DNA from: Endomicrobium sp.
Lineage (GTDB): Bacteria > Elusimicrobiota > Endomicrobiia > Endomicrobiales > Endomicrobiaceae
Assembly: GCA_031278115.1 (NCBI GenBank)
Contig: JAITKZ010000019.1
Location: forward strand, 1 to 5,859
Direction: 5' to 3'
DNA: 5,859 bases
Shown here: in pieces, positions 1-5,538 of the stretch
Numbering within the stretch: position 1 is the first letter of the stretch
Layout: every line of letters begins with the position of its first letter
Made by a program: the position numbers and the translations under genes
The notes under the pieces: generated by a model
What the model saw: the letters and a program-made list of their open reading frames with translations, nothing else
Database searches by the model: none
Told to the model about the DNA's origin: nothing

Positions 1-341
1 CTATCCTCTCTTTTTTCGGGCAGCATTATCACGGTTTTAGATTTCAAACTTTCTGACAATTCAATGGATAATTTTAAAGAATCTGCCAAATTATAGTTTT
101 CATCTAAAATTTTAAATCCTGGGTATTTTAGTGATAATATATAAATTCCTGCAGGTAATTTTATGCTAATAGGTGAAAGTTCGGAAGTGCCGACAAATTT
201 ATTTGGACCGTCAACTTGTTGCATTAAAACTTGCACTTCAGGTAAAGGTATAGTCTCTTCATTTTCCTGTTTTACGGCATTTTGCAGCAATTCAAGCTTG
301 CTAATCATATCAGGAGCAGAATCTATAAGTTTAAGTTGATT
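1..341 (-). CDS. PEGA-like/beta-sandwich domain, probably the outer domain of the phosphatase (runs off left edge)
   Basis: A frame without stops covers 113 codons and leaves the window, so it is 3'-truncated. It begins NQLKLIDSAPDMISKLELLQ, a probable helix. A beta-rich stretch follows: VQVLMQQVDGPNKFVGTSEL, then SPISIKLPAGIYILSLKYPG, which resembles the closing half of PEGA or carboxypeptidase-regulatory-like domains (G.....l.aG.Y.l.l...Gf). The only usual start is an ATG at 308, 14 bases after the phosphatase stop. It has no purine-rich ribosome site, and a protein starting there would lack a signal peptide, while this type of domain normally sits outside the membrane. Fusion to the phosphatase membrane span by a one-base change in the A7 run is therefore the better reading. 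A separate small gene remains possible. Confidence 0.55.
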
Positions 342-1408
342 TTTTTCAACTCTCTTATGTCAAGAGTAATACCTGAGACTTTTCCTGTGATTTCCGTAAA
401 ATCTTTTTGCTTTTCCTTTGAATAATTTGAATATATAAGTATTGTAGCAAATGCAACTATTGATATAAATAATGCAATTACAAAAGGACTAATACGAAAG
501 TCTTTAGCTTCTTTTGGAATAGTAATTACAAAAATTTTTGCAAAGTTAGATAAAAGTTTATCTTCAAATAAATATTGTTTTTTGGAATTGTCGCTAATTG
601 TTATGGTTGTATTTGTATAATCCGTGGGCGTTTGAGTTTGCCCATCTGTTTCTATTTTTAGAGCTATAACTGTAGTATTGTCTTTTCCCCCTGCTTTATT
701 CGCTAAGGTTATAAGATTATTAGTTAAAGATGCTAAATCGTTGATGTTTTTTTCAATAATTTCTTTTATTAAAGTGTCGTTTATTTCGCTGTTAAGACCA
801 TCGCTGCACACTATGTAACAGTCGCCTTCCTTAGTTTCGTAAGTTGTATAGTCAACTTTTACTGTGGTCTCTGTTCCTACGGCTCTGGTTATCATGCTCT
901 GTATTTCTGCACTTTTTACATCTTCTTCTTTCATCTTCCCCGCATCAATGAGTTCATTTATTTTTGAATGATCTTTAGTTAGAAGCTCCAGAACTCCCGC
1001 CCTTAATCTGTAAACTCTGCTGTCTCCAGTATGATAAACACGAAGTAAGCTTAACTCTGGTTCAAATTTTACTGCGACAGCCGTAGTCCCCATACCTTTA
1101 AGCTTTGGATATTTAAGCGTTAAATTGTTTAGGTATCTGTTTGCAAGCATTATTGATGCTGCAGGACGAAGATTTTCAGAATTTAGACCTCCATTTCCTG
1201 TGATGGCTATTATATTGTCCAAAGTTAATTTGTCAAAAGATTTTAGCATTACTTCAACAGCTGTCTTGCTTGCAAATGCTCCTGCTGCGCCTCCGCCCAT
1301 ACCATCGCATACAATAAATAAGTTTTTTTCGGAATTTATTCCATAAGAATCTTGGTTTTCTGTTCTTACAGCTCCGACGTCAGTTTTTGCATAGTAAGAT
1401 ATTTTCAT
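323..1408 (-). CDS. Membrane-anchored PP2C-type Ser/Thr protein phosphatase
   Basis: This is a complete PP2C catalytic domain (residues about 1-252) with all expected motifs: RTENQD at 15-20, DGMGGG at 35-40, GTT at 107-109, HTGDSR at 126-131, DHS at 146-148, TRAVGT at 174-179, SDG at 202-204 and GGKDNTT at 240-246. Asp20, Asp35, Asp203 and Asp243 are the usual metal-binding acids, so the enzyme should be an active Mn/Mg-dependent phosphoprotein phosphatase that removes phosphate from Ser/Thr in the cytoplasm. After a Thr-rich linker, a single membrane span lies at about 308-327 (PFVIALFISIVAFATILIY). The tail reaches only 361 residues in this frame, but the frame is probably left at the A7 run (340-346), beyond which a PEGA-like domain follows. 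The start overlaps the propeller stop (ATGA), with AAGG 10 bases upstream at 1419-1422. It would oppose a Ser/Thr kinase whose product the FHA domains read. Confidence 0.93.
   Translation of the reverse strand: MKISYYAKTDVGAVRTENQDSYGINSEKNLFIVCDGMGGGAAGAFASKTAVEVMLKSFDKLTLDNIIAITGNGGLNSENLRPAASIMLANRYLNNLTLKYPKLKGMGTTAVAVKFEPELSLLRVYHTGDSRVYRLRAGVLELLTKDHSKINELIDAGKMKEEDVKSAEIQSMITRAVGTETTVKVDYTTYETKEGDCYIVCSDGLNSEINDTLIKEIIEKNINDLASLTNNLITLANKAGGKDNTTVIALKIETDGQTQTPTDYTNTTITISDNSKKQYLFEDKLLSNFAKIFVITIPKEAKDFRISPFVIALFISIVAFATILIYSNYSKEKQKDFTEITGKVSGITLDIRELKKINLNL
340..346 (-). repeat. A7 run at the end of the phosphatase frame
   Basis: On the coding strand, gag ttg AAAAAAA tc. The phosphatase frame reads ttg aaa aaa atc and stops five codons later at 323-325. 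Stepping back one base gives aat caa ctt aaa and opens into the PEGA-like frame, which then stays open to the window edge. A8 would fuse the two. Confidence 0.6.
1405..1408 (-). other. ATGA start-stop overlap between propeller and phosphatase genes
   Basis: The ATG of the phosphatase (1408-1406) and the TGA of the propeller protein (1407-1405) share the four bases ATGA. This is a standard arrangement for translational coupling and suggests that the reader and phosphatase proteins are made in linked amounts. Confidence 0.8.
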
Positions 1409-2769
1409 AGAAATTTAACCTTAATCTTGTTAACGCTTTTCTTTACGGCTCTCAGTATTTTGAATGTTATGAACAAGATAGAAATTAAGATTTCGCCGAA
1501 AAACATAATCCTATACTTTAATTTATACTTTGACATATTTTGAGAGGGTATATGAGACGGACTTCCTAAGAACATAGGCCAAGGGGCAAGATTTTTGATA
1601 ACTTTTGTATTTGTGTCTATAGCTTGAAGTACGTTATTTGAATTTACAAAAAATATATTCAATTTCCCAGTACCGAATGCATCAACTAGCAAAGGTTGCG
1701 AAGTAATGGGAGCGTTGCTAGCTTTAATTTCGGAAATAATCTCAAATTCCTTTCTTCTTGGGTTATTCTTTACAACTAATATTTTCCCCTCTTCGGGAGC
1801 TATTACAAAATCGTCGTGCCCGTCTTTGTCAAAATCAAATTTAGACGGCGAAGCTATCATTCTTTTGCCATCGGGAAGCTTAAGTTTCCAAAGAAGTTCT
1901 CCAGAAGGATAAGTAGTATCACCTTTCAAGTTATAAATTGTTCCGTTTCCCGAAACGACAAAAACATTTCCATTGGAAATTAAAGGCGAAGCGTTATGTC
2001 TTAAGTCTGACGCCGGCGTAGGTTCAACAAAAAAAGTCCATAATACGTTAAAGTTTGTTACATCTATAGCGGAAACATATTGCGGAATATTCGTTTGAAC
2101 AACAACTTCTGGGATTCCATCGCCATTTATATCCCCCACTGCGGGTGCGCCTGCGATAAGATGGGCTTTGCCTGTTTTTTCAAAAAGGTCCACTGTTTTT
2201 TTTGCTCTTGTTTTGCCGTCTATAAAATATACTTTGCCGTTATTGTTTGCCACTACAACCATTGGAGGAATATCTTTTGCTTTATATAGAACAGGACTTG
2301 CAAGGAGAGGACCTTCAACAAGATCTATATATTTTTCATAATCTTGGTCGTATCCTACATTATAAAGCAAGTTAATCGTTCCATCTTCCGAGCATACCAC
2401 AACATCTTGCTTTCCATTTCCTGTTAAATCTGTAACTAGAGGAGTCATTTCCGAAACCATTCCGCCAAGAACTTCTCTCCTTATTATGTTTCCAGTTTGT
2501 CCGTCAAATATATAAAGCATGGCAGAATCTGACAATACTACAATGTCTTTTATACCGTCATTATTTACATCTACAAGCATAGGAGATGTTACATCAGAGT
2601 TAAATATTTCTATCTGTTTCCAAAGTTGTGCGCCCGTGACAAGATCCCACCCATACATAAATCCTGCAGCCGTAAGCATTATAAGGCTATTGTGACCTTT
2701 TCCATTTATATCTCCGATTGCTGGAGTTGACGTAATATCGTAACGTTCAATATTTTTAACGGTATTTCT
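1405..2769 (-). CDS. Eight-repeat FG-GAP/PQQ-like beta-propeller with C-terminal membrane segment, second part of the FHA fusion
   Basis: The first methionine of this frame (2679) lies inside the first repeat: the preceding 30 codons encode RNTVKNIERYDITSTPAIGD and then INGKGHNSLI, so the domain starts before it. I count eight repeats of the type (T/A)SP..(V/I)D.N.DG..D.VV......(I/L)..(I/D). The Ca-binding-like loops are DINGKG, DVNNDGIKD, DLTGNGKQD, DINGDGIPE and DFDKDGHDD; repeats 4 and 6 lack a canonical loop. The propeller closes with APWPMFLGSPSH, typical of the end of bacterial PQQ-like/FG-GAP propellers. A hydrophobic span (IMFFGEILISILFITFKIL) and a basic tail ending KIKVKFL follow. 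Positive residues after the span put the tail inside and the propeller outside the cytoplasm. Such propellers bind proteins or polysaccharide; the ligand is unknown. The stop TGA overlaps the phosphatase ATG by 4 bases. Confidence 0.82.
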   Translation of the reverse strand, partial: RNTVKNIERYDITSTPAIGDINGKGHNSLIMLTAAGFMYGWDLVTGAQLWKQIEIFNSDVTSPMLVDVNNDGIKDIVVLSDSAMLYIFDGQTGNIIRREVLGGMVSEMTPLVTDLTGNGKQDVVVCSEDGTINLLYNVGYDQDYEKYIDLVEGPLLASPVLYKAKDIPPMVVVANNNGKVYFIDGKTRAKKTVDLFEKTGKAHLIAGAPAVGDINGDGIPEVVVQTNIPQYVSAIDVTNFNVLWTFFVEPTPASDLRHNASPLISNGNVFVVSGNGTIYNLKGDTTYPSGELLWKLKLPDGKRMIASPSKFDFDKDGHDDFVIAPEEGKILVVKNNPRRKEFEIISEIKASNAPITSQPLLVDAFGTGKLNIFFVNSNNVLQAIDTNTKVIKNLAPWPMFLGSPSHIPSQNMSKYKLKYRIMFFGEILISILFITFKILRAVKKSVNKIKVKFL

Positions 2770-3584
2770 TTTTTAAAGTTAAGATTAAGTTCGAGCGATA
2801 GTTTATCTTTGTATCTGGTGAGAATTGATATTCCAGACCAGCCAAAAATTGAAAGTGTTGCAGAAAATAAAGGAACGCTTATAGTTAAAGCAATAGATAA
2901 AGGACGTACTATCTTTAGCAGTAGGATATTTTGCTTTACCGGAAAAGAATAATCTTCATTTGCTGAAGTTACAAATCTGAATATTGTTCTTCCTATTGAT
3001 ATTTCATCACCAGAGTTTATGTTCATAGTGTCTAGCTGTCCAACTTTAATGCTGTTTACCGCTACGCCTCCAGTGCTTCCGACATCTGTAATAACATACT
3101 GGCTGCCGTTTAGCGTTATTTTTGCATGCCCTTTTGATACGGTCATATCTCCCGAAAGAATGATGTCATTTTCAATTCCTCTTGGTGAAAATTTTTCTCT
3201 TCCTATAAAAGTTTCAGCGTTTTTGATTATATATTTTTTACCTTCAAATTTACCGTATATGCCAAGTAAATAATATTCATTTTTATATTCTGTAGAATCG
3301 TCCATGTATAAAATGGAATAAGGTCCTATTCCTATTTGATCTCCAGGAATAAATTCTTGTTCTGGTATAGTTGTCCCGTTTATCTTTGTGCCGGTTAACG
3401 TATTTTGATCTTTTACATAATATTTGCCATTGTTAAAGACTATAGAACAGTGAAATTCAGAGACAATTTTGTCATTTATAACTATATCGTTGCTTTTTTT
3501 GCTTCCGACAAGAATCTTGTCTTTACGTTTTAACATATACTCGCCAAGAATTTCTGCTTTTCGTTTTAATAGTAGCCTCACCAT
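2706..3584 (-). CDS. Two-FHA-domain membrane protein, N-terminal part of an FHA-propeller fusion (frameshifted)
   Basis: Two forkhead-associated domains lie in tandem. FHA1, about residues 3-95, has KILVGSKKSNDIVI, SEFH at 42-45 and TGTKING at 64-70. FHA2, about 112-205, has FIGRE with Arg129, SKGH at 150-153 and the D-V-G-S-T-G-G...VN loop at 167-177. FHA domains bind phosphothreonine peptides in the cytoplasm. FHA1 has Ser28 in place of the conserved Arg and both loops have Thr where Asn is usual, so FHA1 binding is doubtful. A hydrophobic segment at about 222-255 (LLLKIVRPLSIALTISVPLF and on) is a membrane span. After residue 272 (NFKK) the frame enters a 20-residue tail without family character. 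The other frame there carries a perfect FG-GAP repeat, so the real protein most likely continues into the propeller at 2769, about 726 residues in total. Confidence 0.85.
   Translation of the reverse strand: MVRLLLKRKAEILGEYMLKRKDKILVGSKKSNDIVINDKIVSEFHCSIVFNNGKYYVKDQNTLTGTKINGTTIPEQEFIPGDQIGIGPYSILYMDDSTEYKNEYYLLGIYGKFEGKKYIIKNAETFIGREKFSPRGIENDIILSGDMTVSKGHAKITLNGSQYVITDVGSTGGVAVNSIKVGQLDTMNINSGDEISIGRTIFRFVTSANEDYSFPVKQNILLLKIVRPLSIALTISVPLFSATLSIFGWSGISILTRYKDKLSLELNLNFKKEIPLKILNVTILRQLQQSEI
2769..2774 (-). repeat. A6 run at the FHA-propeller frame change
   Basis: On the coding strand the context is TTT AAAAAA G. The FHA frame reads ttt aaa aaa gaa ata; moving back one base after the run gives aga aat acc gtt and enters the propeller frame. 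An upstream in-frame TAA just before the run and the loss of FHA-gene character after it confine the change to about this spot. One missing A (A7 expected) restores a single open frame. Confidence 0.72.
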
Positions 3585-3592
3585 CTTGTCAA

Positions 3593-3598
3593 CTCCTT
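3593..3598 (-). promoter_or_regulatory. Ribosome binding site for the FHA gene
   Basis: A perfect AAGGAG stands 8 bases before the ATG at 3584. It is the strongest ribosome binding site in the window and fixes the start of the FHA protein. Confidence 0.82.
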
Positions 3599-3614
3599 AT
3601 AATTATTAATATAT

Positions 3615-3860
3615 TTATCTGGATACAAATAATGCTGCTATCATGCTAAGACCAAGGCTTAGTCCGGCAAGCTTACCTGTATTTTTGCTACCGCTGCTTG
3701 TCGAGGCGAAATTATCACAATATTGCGCATGAGAGGCATGAGAAGTTTCCGAAATAGTCTTCTTCATTGCGTTCAATTGCTTAGAAAGACGAATTAATTC
3801 TATATTTTTATTTTTGTCATACCGTTCTGCTTCAGGTAAAGACGAATTTAATTTATCTAT
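3615..3860 (-). CDS. SLH-like/coiled-coil envelope protein, C-terminal part (after frameshift at A15)
   Basis: These 81 residues continue the preceding frame beyond the A15 run. They start IDKLNSSLPEAERYDKNK, pass through a coiled-coil stretch NIELIRLSKQLNAMKKTISE, then a Ser/Gly-rich linker, and end in a hydrophobic segment KLAGLSLGLSMIAALFVSR that looks like a C-terminal membrane anchor. An in-frame ATG at 3974 overlaps the upstream coding frame for over 100 bases, has no plausible ribosome site, and its first 38 residues read as an off-frame shadow of the upstream protein. A separate gene is therefore unlikely. The anchor and the signal peptide of the first part would place the coiled coil outside the cytoplasm. 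Stop TAA lies 30 bases before the FHA gene. Function unknown. Confidence 0.6.
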   Translation of the reverse strand: MDKLNSSLPEAERYDKNKNIELIRLSKQLNAMKKTISETSHASHAQYCDNFASTSSGSKNTGKLAGLSLGLSMIAALFVSR

Positions 3861-4386
3861 TTTTTTTTTTTTTTGAAATAGCAATATAGTCCGACTGAAG
3901 CTGAGATAGAGTTCTTTTAATTTCCGCAAGTTCTTTTTTTGAAATAGTCGTTCCCTTTGACACGGCAAGTCCATCTTCGTAGTTCACTTGTTGTTGTAAT
4001 TCGTTAAAAACTTTTGAATATTTTAAAGAATTATCTAAAAGCATCGGCATATTTGGCTCCAAATCAGCTATTATTCTTACAATATCTGTACCCCCTTTAC
4101 TTTTTGGCGAAACCGGAGCGCTTGCTATCCGTCCATTTTTTTCAAGCATAGCAATTTTGTTTTTTATATCCTCAAATTCATTTCTACTTATTGTTTGCGA
4201 GTTCATTCCAGCAGGAGCGTTTGCTGTTTCTCTAGTTATTTTATCGTATTCATACAATGCTGTAATAAGATCTGCCCTTGTAACAGAGCCATCTTGCACA
4301 AATACGCTATCTCCGTATTTATTTGTGAATTTGGGGATTTTATTGCCAAAATTGTTGATTATTTCTCTCAGGACAGGATCTTGCAC
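3853..4386 (-). CDS. SLH-like/coiled-coil envelope protein, N-terminal and central part (frameshifted)
   Basis: This frame runs from GTG at 4386, or better from the ATG at 4471 after correcting one base, to a stop just beyond a 15-base A run. The first 50 residues (VLREIINNFG, then GDSVFVQDGSVTRADL, then ITALYEYDK) resemble an S-layer homology domain, especially the closing pattern G..TRADL..aL. Two helical segments follow, TISRNEFEDIKNKIAMLEKN and TISKKELAEIKRTLSQLQSD. They are similar enough to suggest an internal duplication of about 90-100 residues. The end ISKKKKNR is an artefact of leaving the correct frame in the A run; the coiled coil continues in another frame. With signal peptide and tail the whole protein would be about 284 residues (3615-4471). 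Known SLH proteins bind cell-wall polymers or link the outer membrane to the wall. The SLH assignment is tentative because the match is short. Confidence 0.6.
   Translation of the reverse strand: MQDPVLREIINNFGNKIPKFTNKYGDSVFVQDGSVTRADLITALYEYDKITRETANAPAGMNSQTISRNEFEDIKNKIAMLEKNGRIASAPVSPKSKGGTDIVRIIADLEPNMPMLLDNSLKYSKVFNELQQQVNYEDGLAVSKGTTISKKELAEIKRTLSQLQSDYIAISKKKKNR
3860..3874 (-). repeat. A15 homopolymer (T15 on the plus strand) inside the SLH-like gene
   Basis: Fifteen consecutive A on the coding strand, including the last base of a serine codon TCA. The frame that enters needs 14 or 17 A to leave into the frame encoding the coiled coil and membrane anchor. It is the longest homopolymer in the window and well above the length of about nine at which bacterial RNA polymerase is known to slip. 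Confidence 0.9.
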
Positions 4387-4471
4387 ATCTCTTTTTGCGG
4401 CGAAACATAAACTTAACTGGATATTTAAGCCAAGCGAAGAAATAAGTATGAAACAAAAAATTTTTTATCAT
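4387..4471 (-). other. Out-of-frame start and signal peptide of the SLH-like protein
   Basis: A well-placed AGAGG (4478-4482) sits 6 bases before an ATG at 4471, but the frame of that ATG does not enter the SLH-like reading frame. The SLH-like frame is open upstream of its GTG at 4386. There it encodes KIFCFILISSLGLNIQL followed by SLCFAAKRD, a clear signal peptide with a likely cleavage near FA-A, and no start codon precedes it before an in-frame stop. Removing one base from the A6T6 stretch (4455-4466) joins the ATG to this frame and gives an N-terminus MIKIFCFIL or MIKNFCFIL. The signal peptide and the ribosome site together argue that this is the true beginning of the gene. An ATT start would be an alternative but is rare. 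Confidence 0.68.
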
Positions 4472-4477
4472 TTTAAA

Positions 4478-4482
4478 CCTCT
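4478..4482 (-). promoter_or_regulatory. Ribosome binding site for the SLH-like gene
   Basis: AGAGG followed by the 6-base spacer TTTAAA and ATG at 4471. No comparable purine-rich site stands before the GTG at 4386, so this site decides the start in favour of 4471 and thereby exposes the frameshift in the first codons. Confidence 0.65.
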
Positions 4483-4505
4483 AAAAAAATAAACTCAAAG
4501 AAATT

Positions 4506-5534
4506 TTATTTTTTTTGATCAAAAATATTGCCCATACTTACGGCATAATCAATTCGTAGTTCTGTGCCAAATACAGTCAAATCTATACCGCATCCCAAAG
4601 AATATGTTATACTTCTGTTAATATCGTCTTTGACATTGTATCTATTTTCCAAAGCATAAGAATTTATTCCGCCCCTTAAATGAAGACCGTTTAAGTCAAC
4701 TGAAGATCCTTTCAAGATATCAACGCAACTTATCTCAGTGCCGATATTTGCCGATAAAGGTTCTCTTTGAACCTGAACAAGATCAACTGCTCCTATAATT
4801 TTAAACTTTTCGCTAATGTTAAACTTATTTGAAACGGCAAATTTTGTCGTTAATGCTGCGGTATCGCTATGTCCACCATCCCAAGTAAGCGTCGCTCCTT
4901 TACTCAAAAACAATCCGAAATTTAAAGTTTCAGAAATGTTGTAAAGCAATCCTGCGTCTATGTCGTAACCTGCCGCATTTCCTCCGGGAATTGAGTTCAT
5001 TTTTTCGGAAATATACTTTAGTGATAAACCTAAGTATAAATTGTTTATATTTTCAAATAGAGGTATGCCCCAAGATAAATAAACAGCATTTTGCGTGTCA
5101 GAAAAAGTTCCTGTTTCAATACCGTCGTTTCCATCATCAACTTCTTCTGATTTCACAGTATTATCAATAGTTGAATTTATTAAACCTATTGCAAAAACAG
5201 ATTCTCCCAAAGAATCCGTAATTTTTGCCGCAGGTATTGAAATGGCAGCAAAGCTATGGCTTGGCACCACTTCTTTGAGTCCGGGCCACTCATTAGATGC
5301 TACTGATGTCCCCATAACAGATATGCTATATTTTTTTATTTGACCAAGTCCAGCAGGGTTCCAATAGACAGCACTGGCGTCGTTTACAAGCGAAGTATAT
5401 GCTCCACCCATACCAAGTGCCCTTGCCCCAACCCCTTTTTTAAAAAATGCAGATCCGCCAAAACTGGCAAAAGAATTAACCGCAACTATTGCAAATATCA
5501 GGATAAGAAAACCAATTTTTACTGATTTTGTCAT
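4506..5534 (-). CDS. PorV/UPF0164-family outer-membrane beta-barrel protein
   Basis: The 342-residue protein is complete and intact. Residues 1-23 form a signal peptide (basic MTKSVK, hydrophobic FLILIFAIVAV, then NSFA as a likely cleavage site). Residues about 34-63 carry the hallmark of the PorV/PorQ/UPF0164 group: GVGARALGMGGAYTSL, then NDASAVYWNPAGL. The rest alternates polar and hydrophobic strands separated by loops, as in a FadL-like outer-membrane barrel; the last strands are about residues 310-335 and end with a short polar tail NIFDQKK. Length is normal for the family. PorV of type IX systems shuttles cargo bearing C-terminal sorting domains, and the gene just upstream encodes such a domain. 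Many UPF0164 proteins outside Bacteroidota have no proven role, so a transport or cargo-binding function is inferred. A T6A6 run at 5436-5447 is in frame here, unlike other runs in this window. Confidence 0.87.
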   Translation of the reverse strand: MTKSVKIGFLILIFAIVAVNSFASFGGSAFFKKGVGARALGMGGAYTSLVNDASAVYWNPAGLGQIKKYSISVMGTSVASNEWPGLKEVVPSHSFAAISIPAAKITDSLGESVFAIGLINSTIDNTVKSEEVDDGNDGIETGTFSDTQNAVYLSWGIPLFENINNLYLGLSLKYISEKMNSIPGGNAAGYDIDAGLLYNISETLNFGLFLSKGATLTWDGGHSDTAALTTKFAVSNKFNISEKFKIIGAVDLVQVQREPLSANIGTEISCVDILKGSSVDLNGLHLRGGINSYALENRYNVKDDINRSITYSLGCGIDLTVFGTELRIDYAVSMGNIFDQKK

Positions 5535-5538
5535 AACT

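Noticed and set aside
1125..1543. Plus-strand open frames of 60-110 codons here and elsewhere (for example 3019-3273, 4157-4492, 5095-5343)
   Set aside because: They lie opposite well-supported minus-strand genes, have no family motifs, and look like antisense shadows.
2766..2778. Canonical -1 ribosomal frameshift site at TTTAAAAAAG
   Set aside because: The reading frame is ttt aaa aaa g. The slippery heptamer form (A AAA AAG) is not in the zero frame, and simultaneous slip of both tRNAs would pair one lysine tRNA with TAA. I see no clear downstream stem-loop or upstream Shine-Dalgarno-like stimulator. Indel or transcript slippage explains it better.
3569..3592. TTGACA at 3592-3587 on the minus strand, with a TATTAA about 15 bases on, as a promoter
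   Set aside because: The hexamer overlaps the spacer between the ribosome site AAGGAG and the FHA start codon, and the putative -10 would lie inside the FHA gene, so it would not drive that gene from its start. It is more likely chance in AT-rich sequence.
3615..3974. Independent 119-residue gene starting at the ATG at 3974
   Set aside because: Its first 38 residues are an off-frame reading of the upstream coiled-coil coding region, it lacks a ribosome site, and only the part after the A15 run has real protein character.
4395..4412. Lipoprotein box (LSLC) in the leader of the SLH-like protein
   Set aside because: The residue before Cys is Leu, not Gly, Ala or Ser, and a normal signal peptidase I site (CFA-A) follows directly.
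4472..4505. Terminator between the PorV-like gene and the SLH-like gene
   Set aside because: There is a T-rich stretch on the coding strand but no GC-rich inverted repeat before it, and a ribosome site follows immediately.
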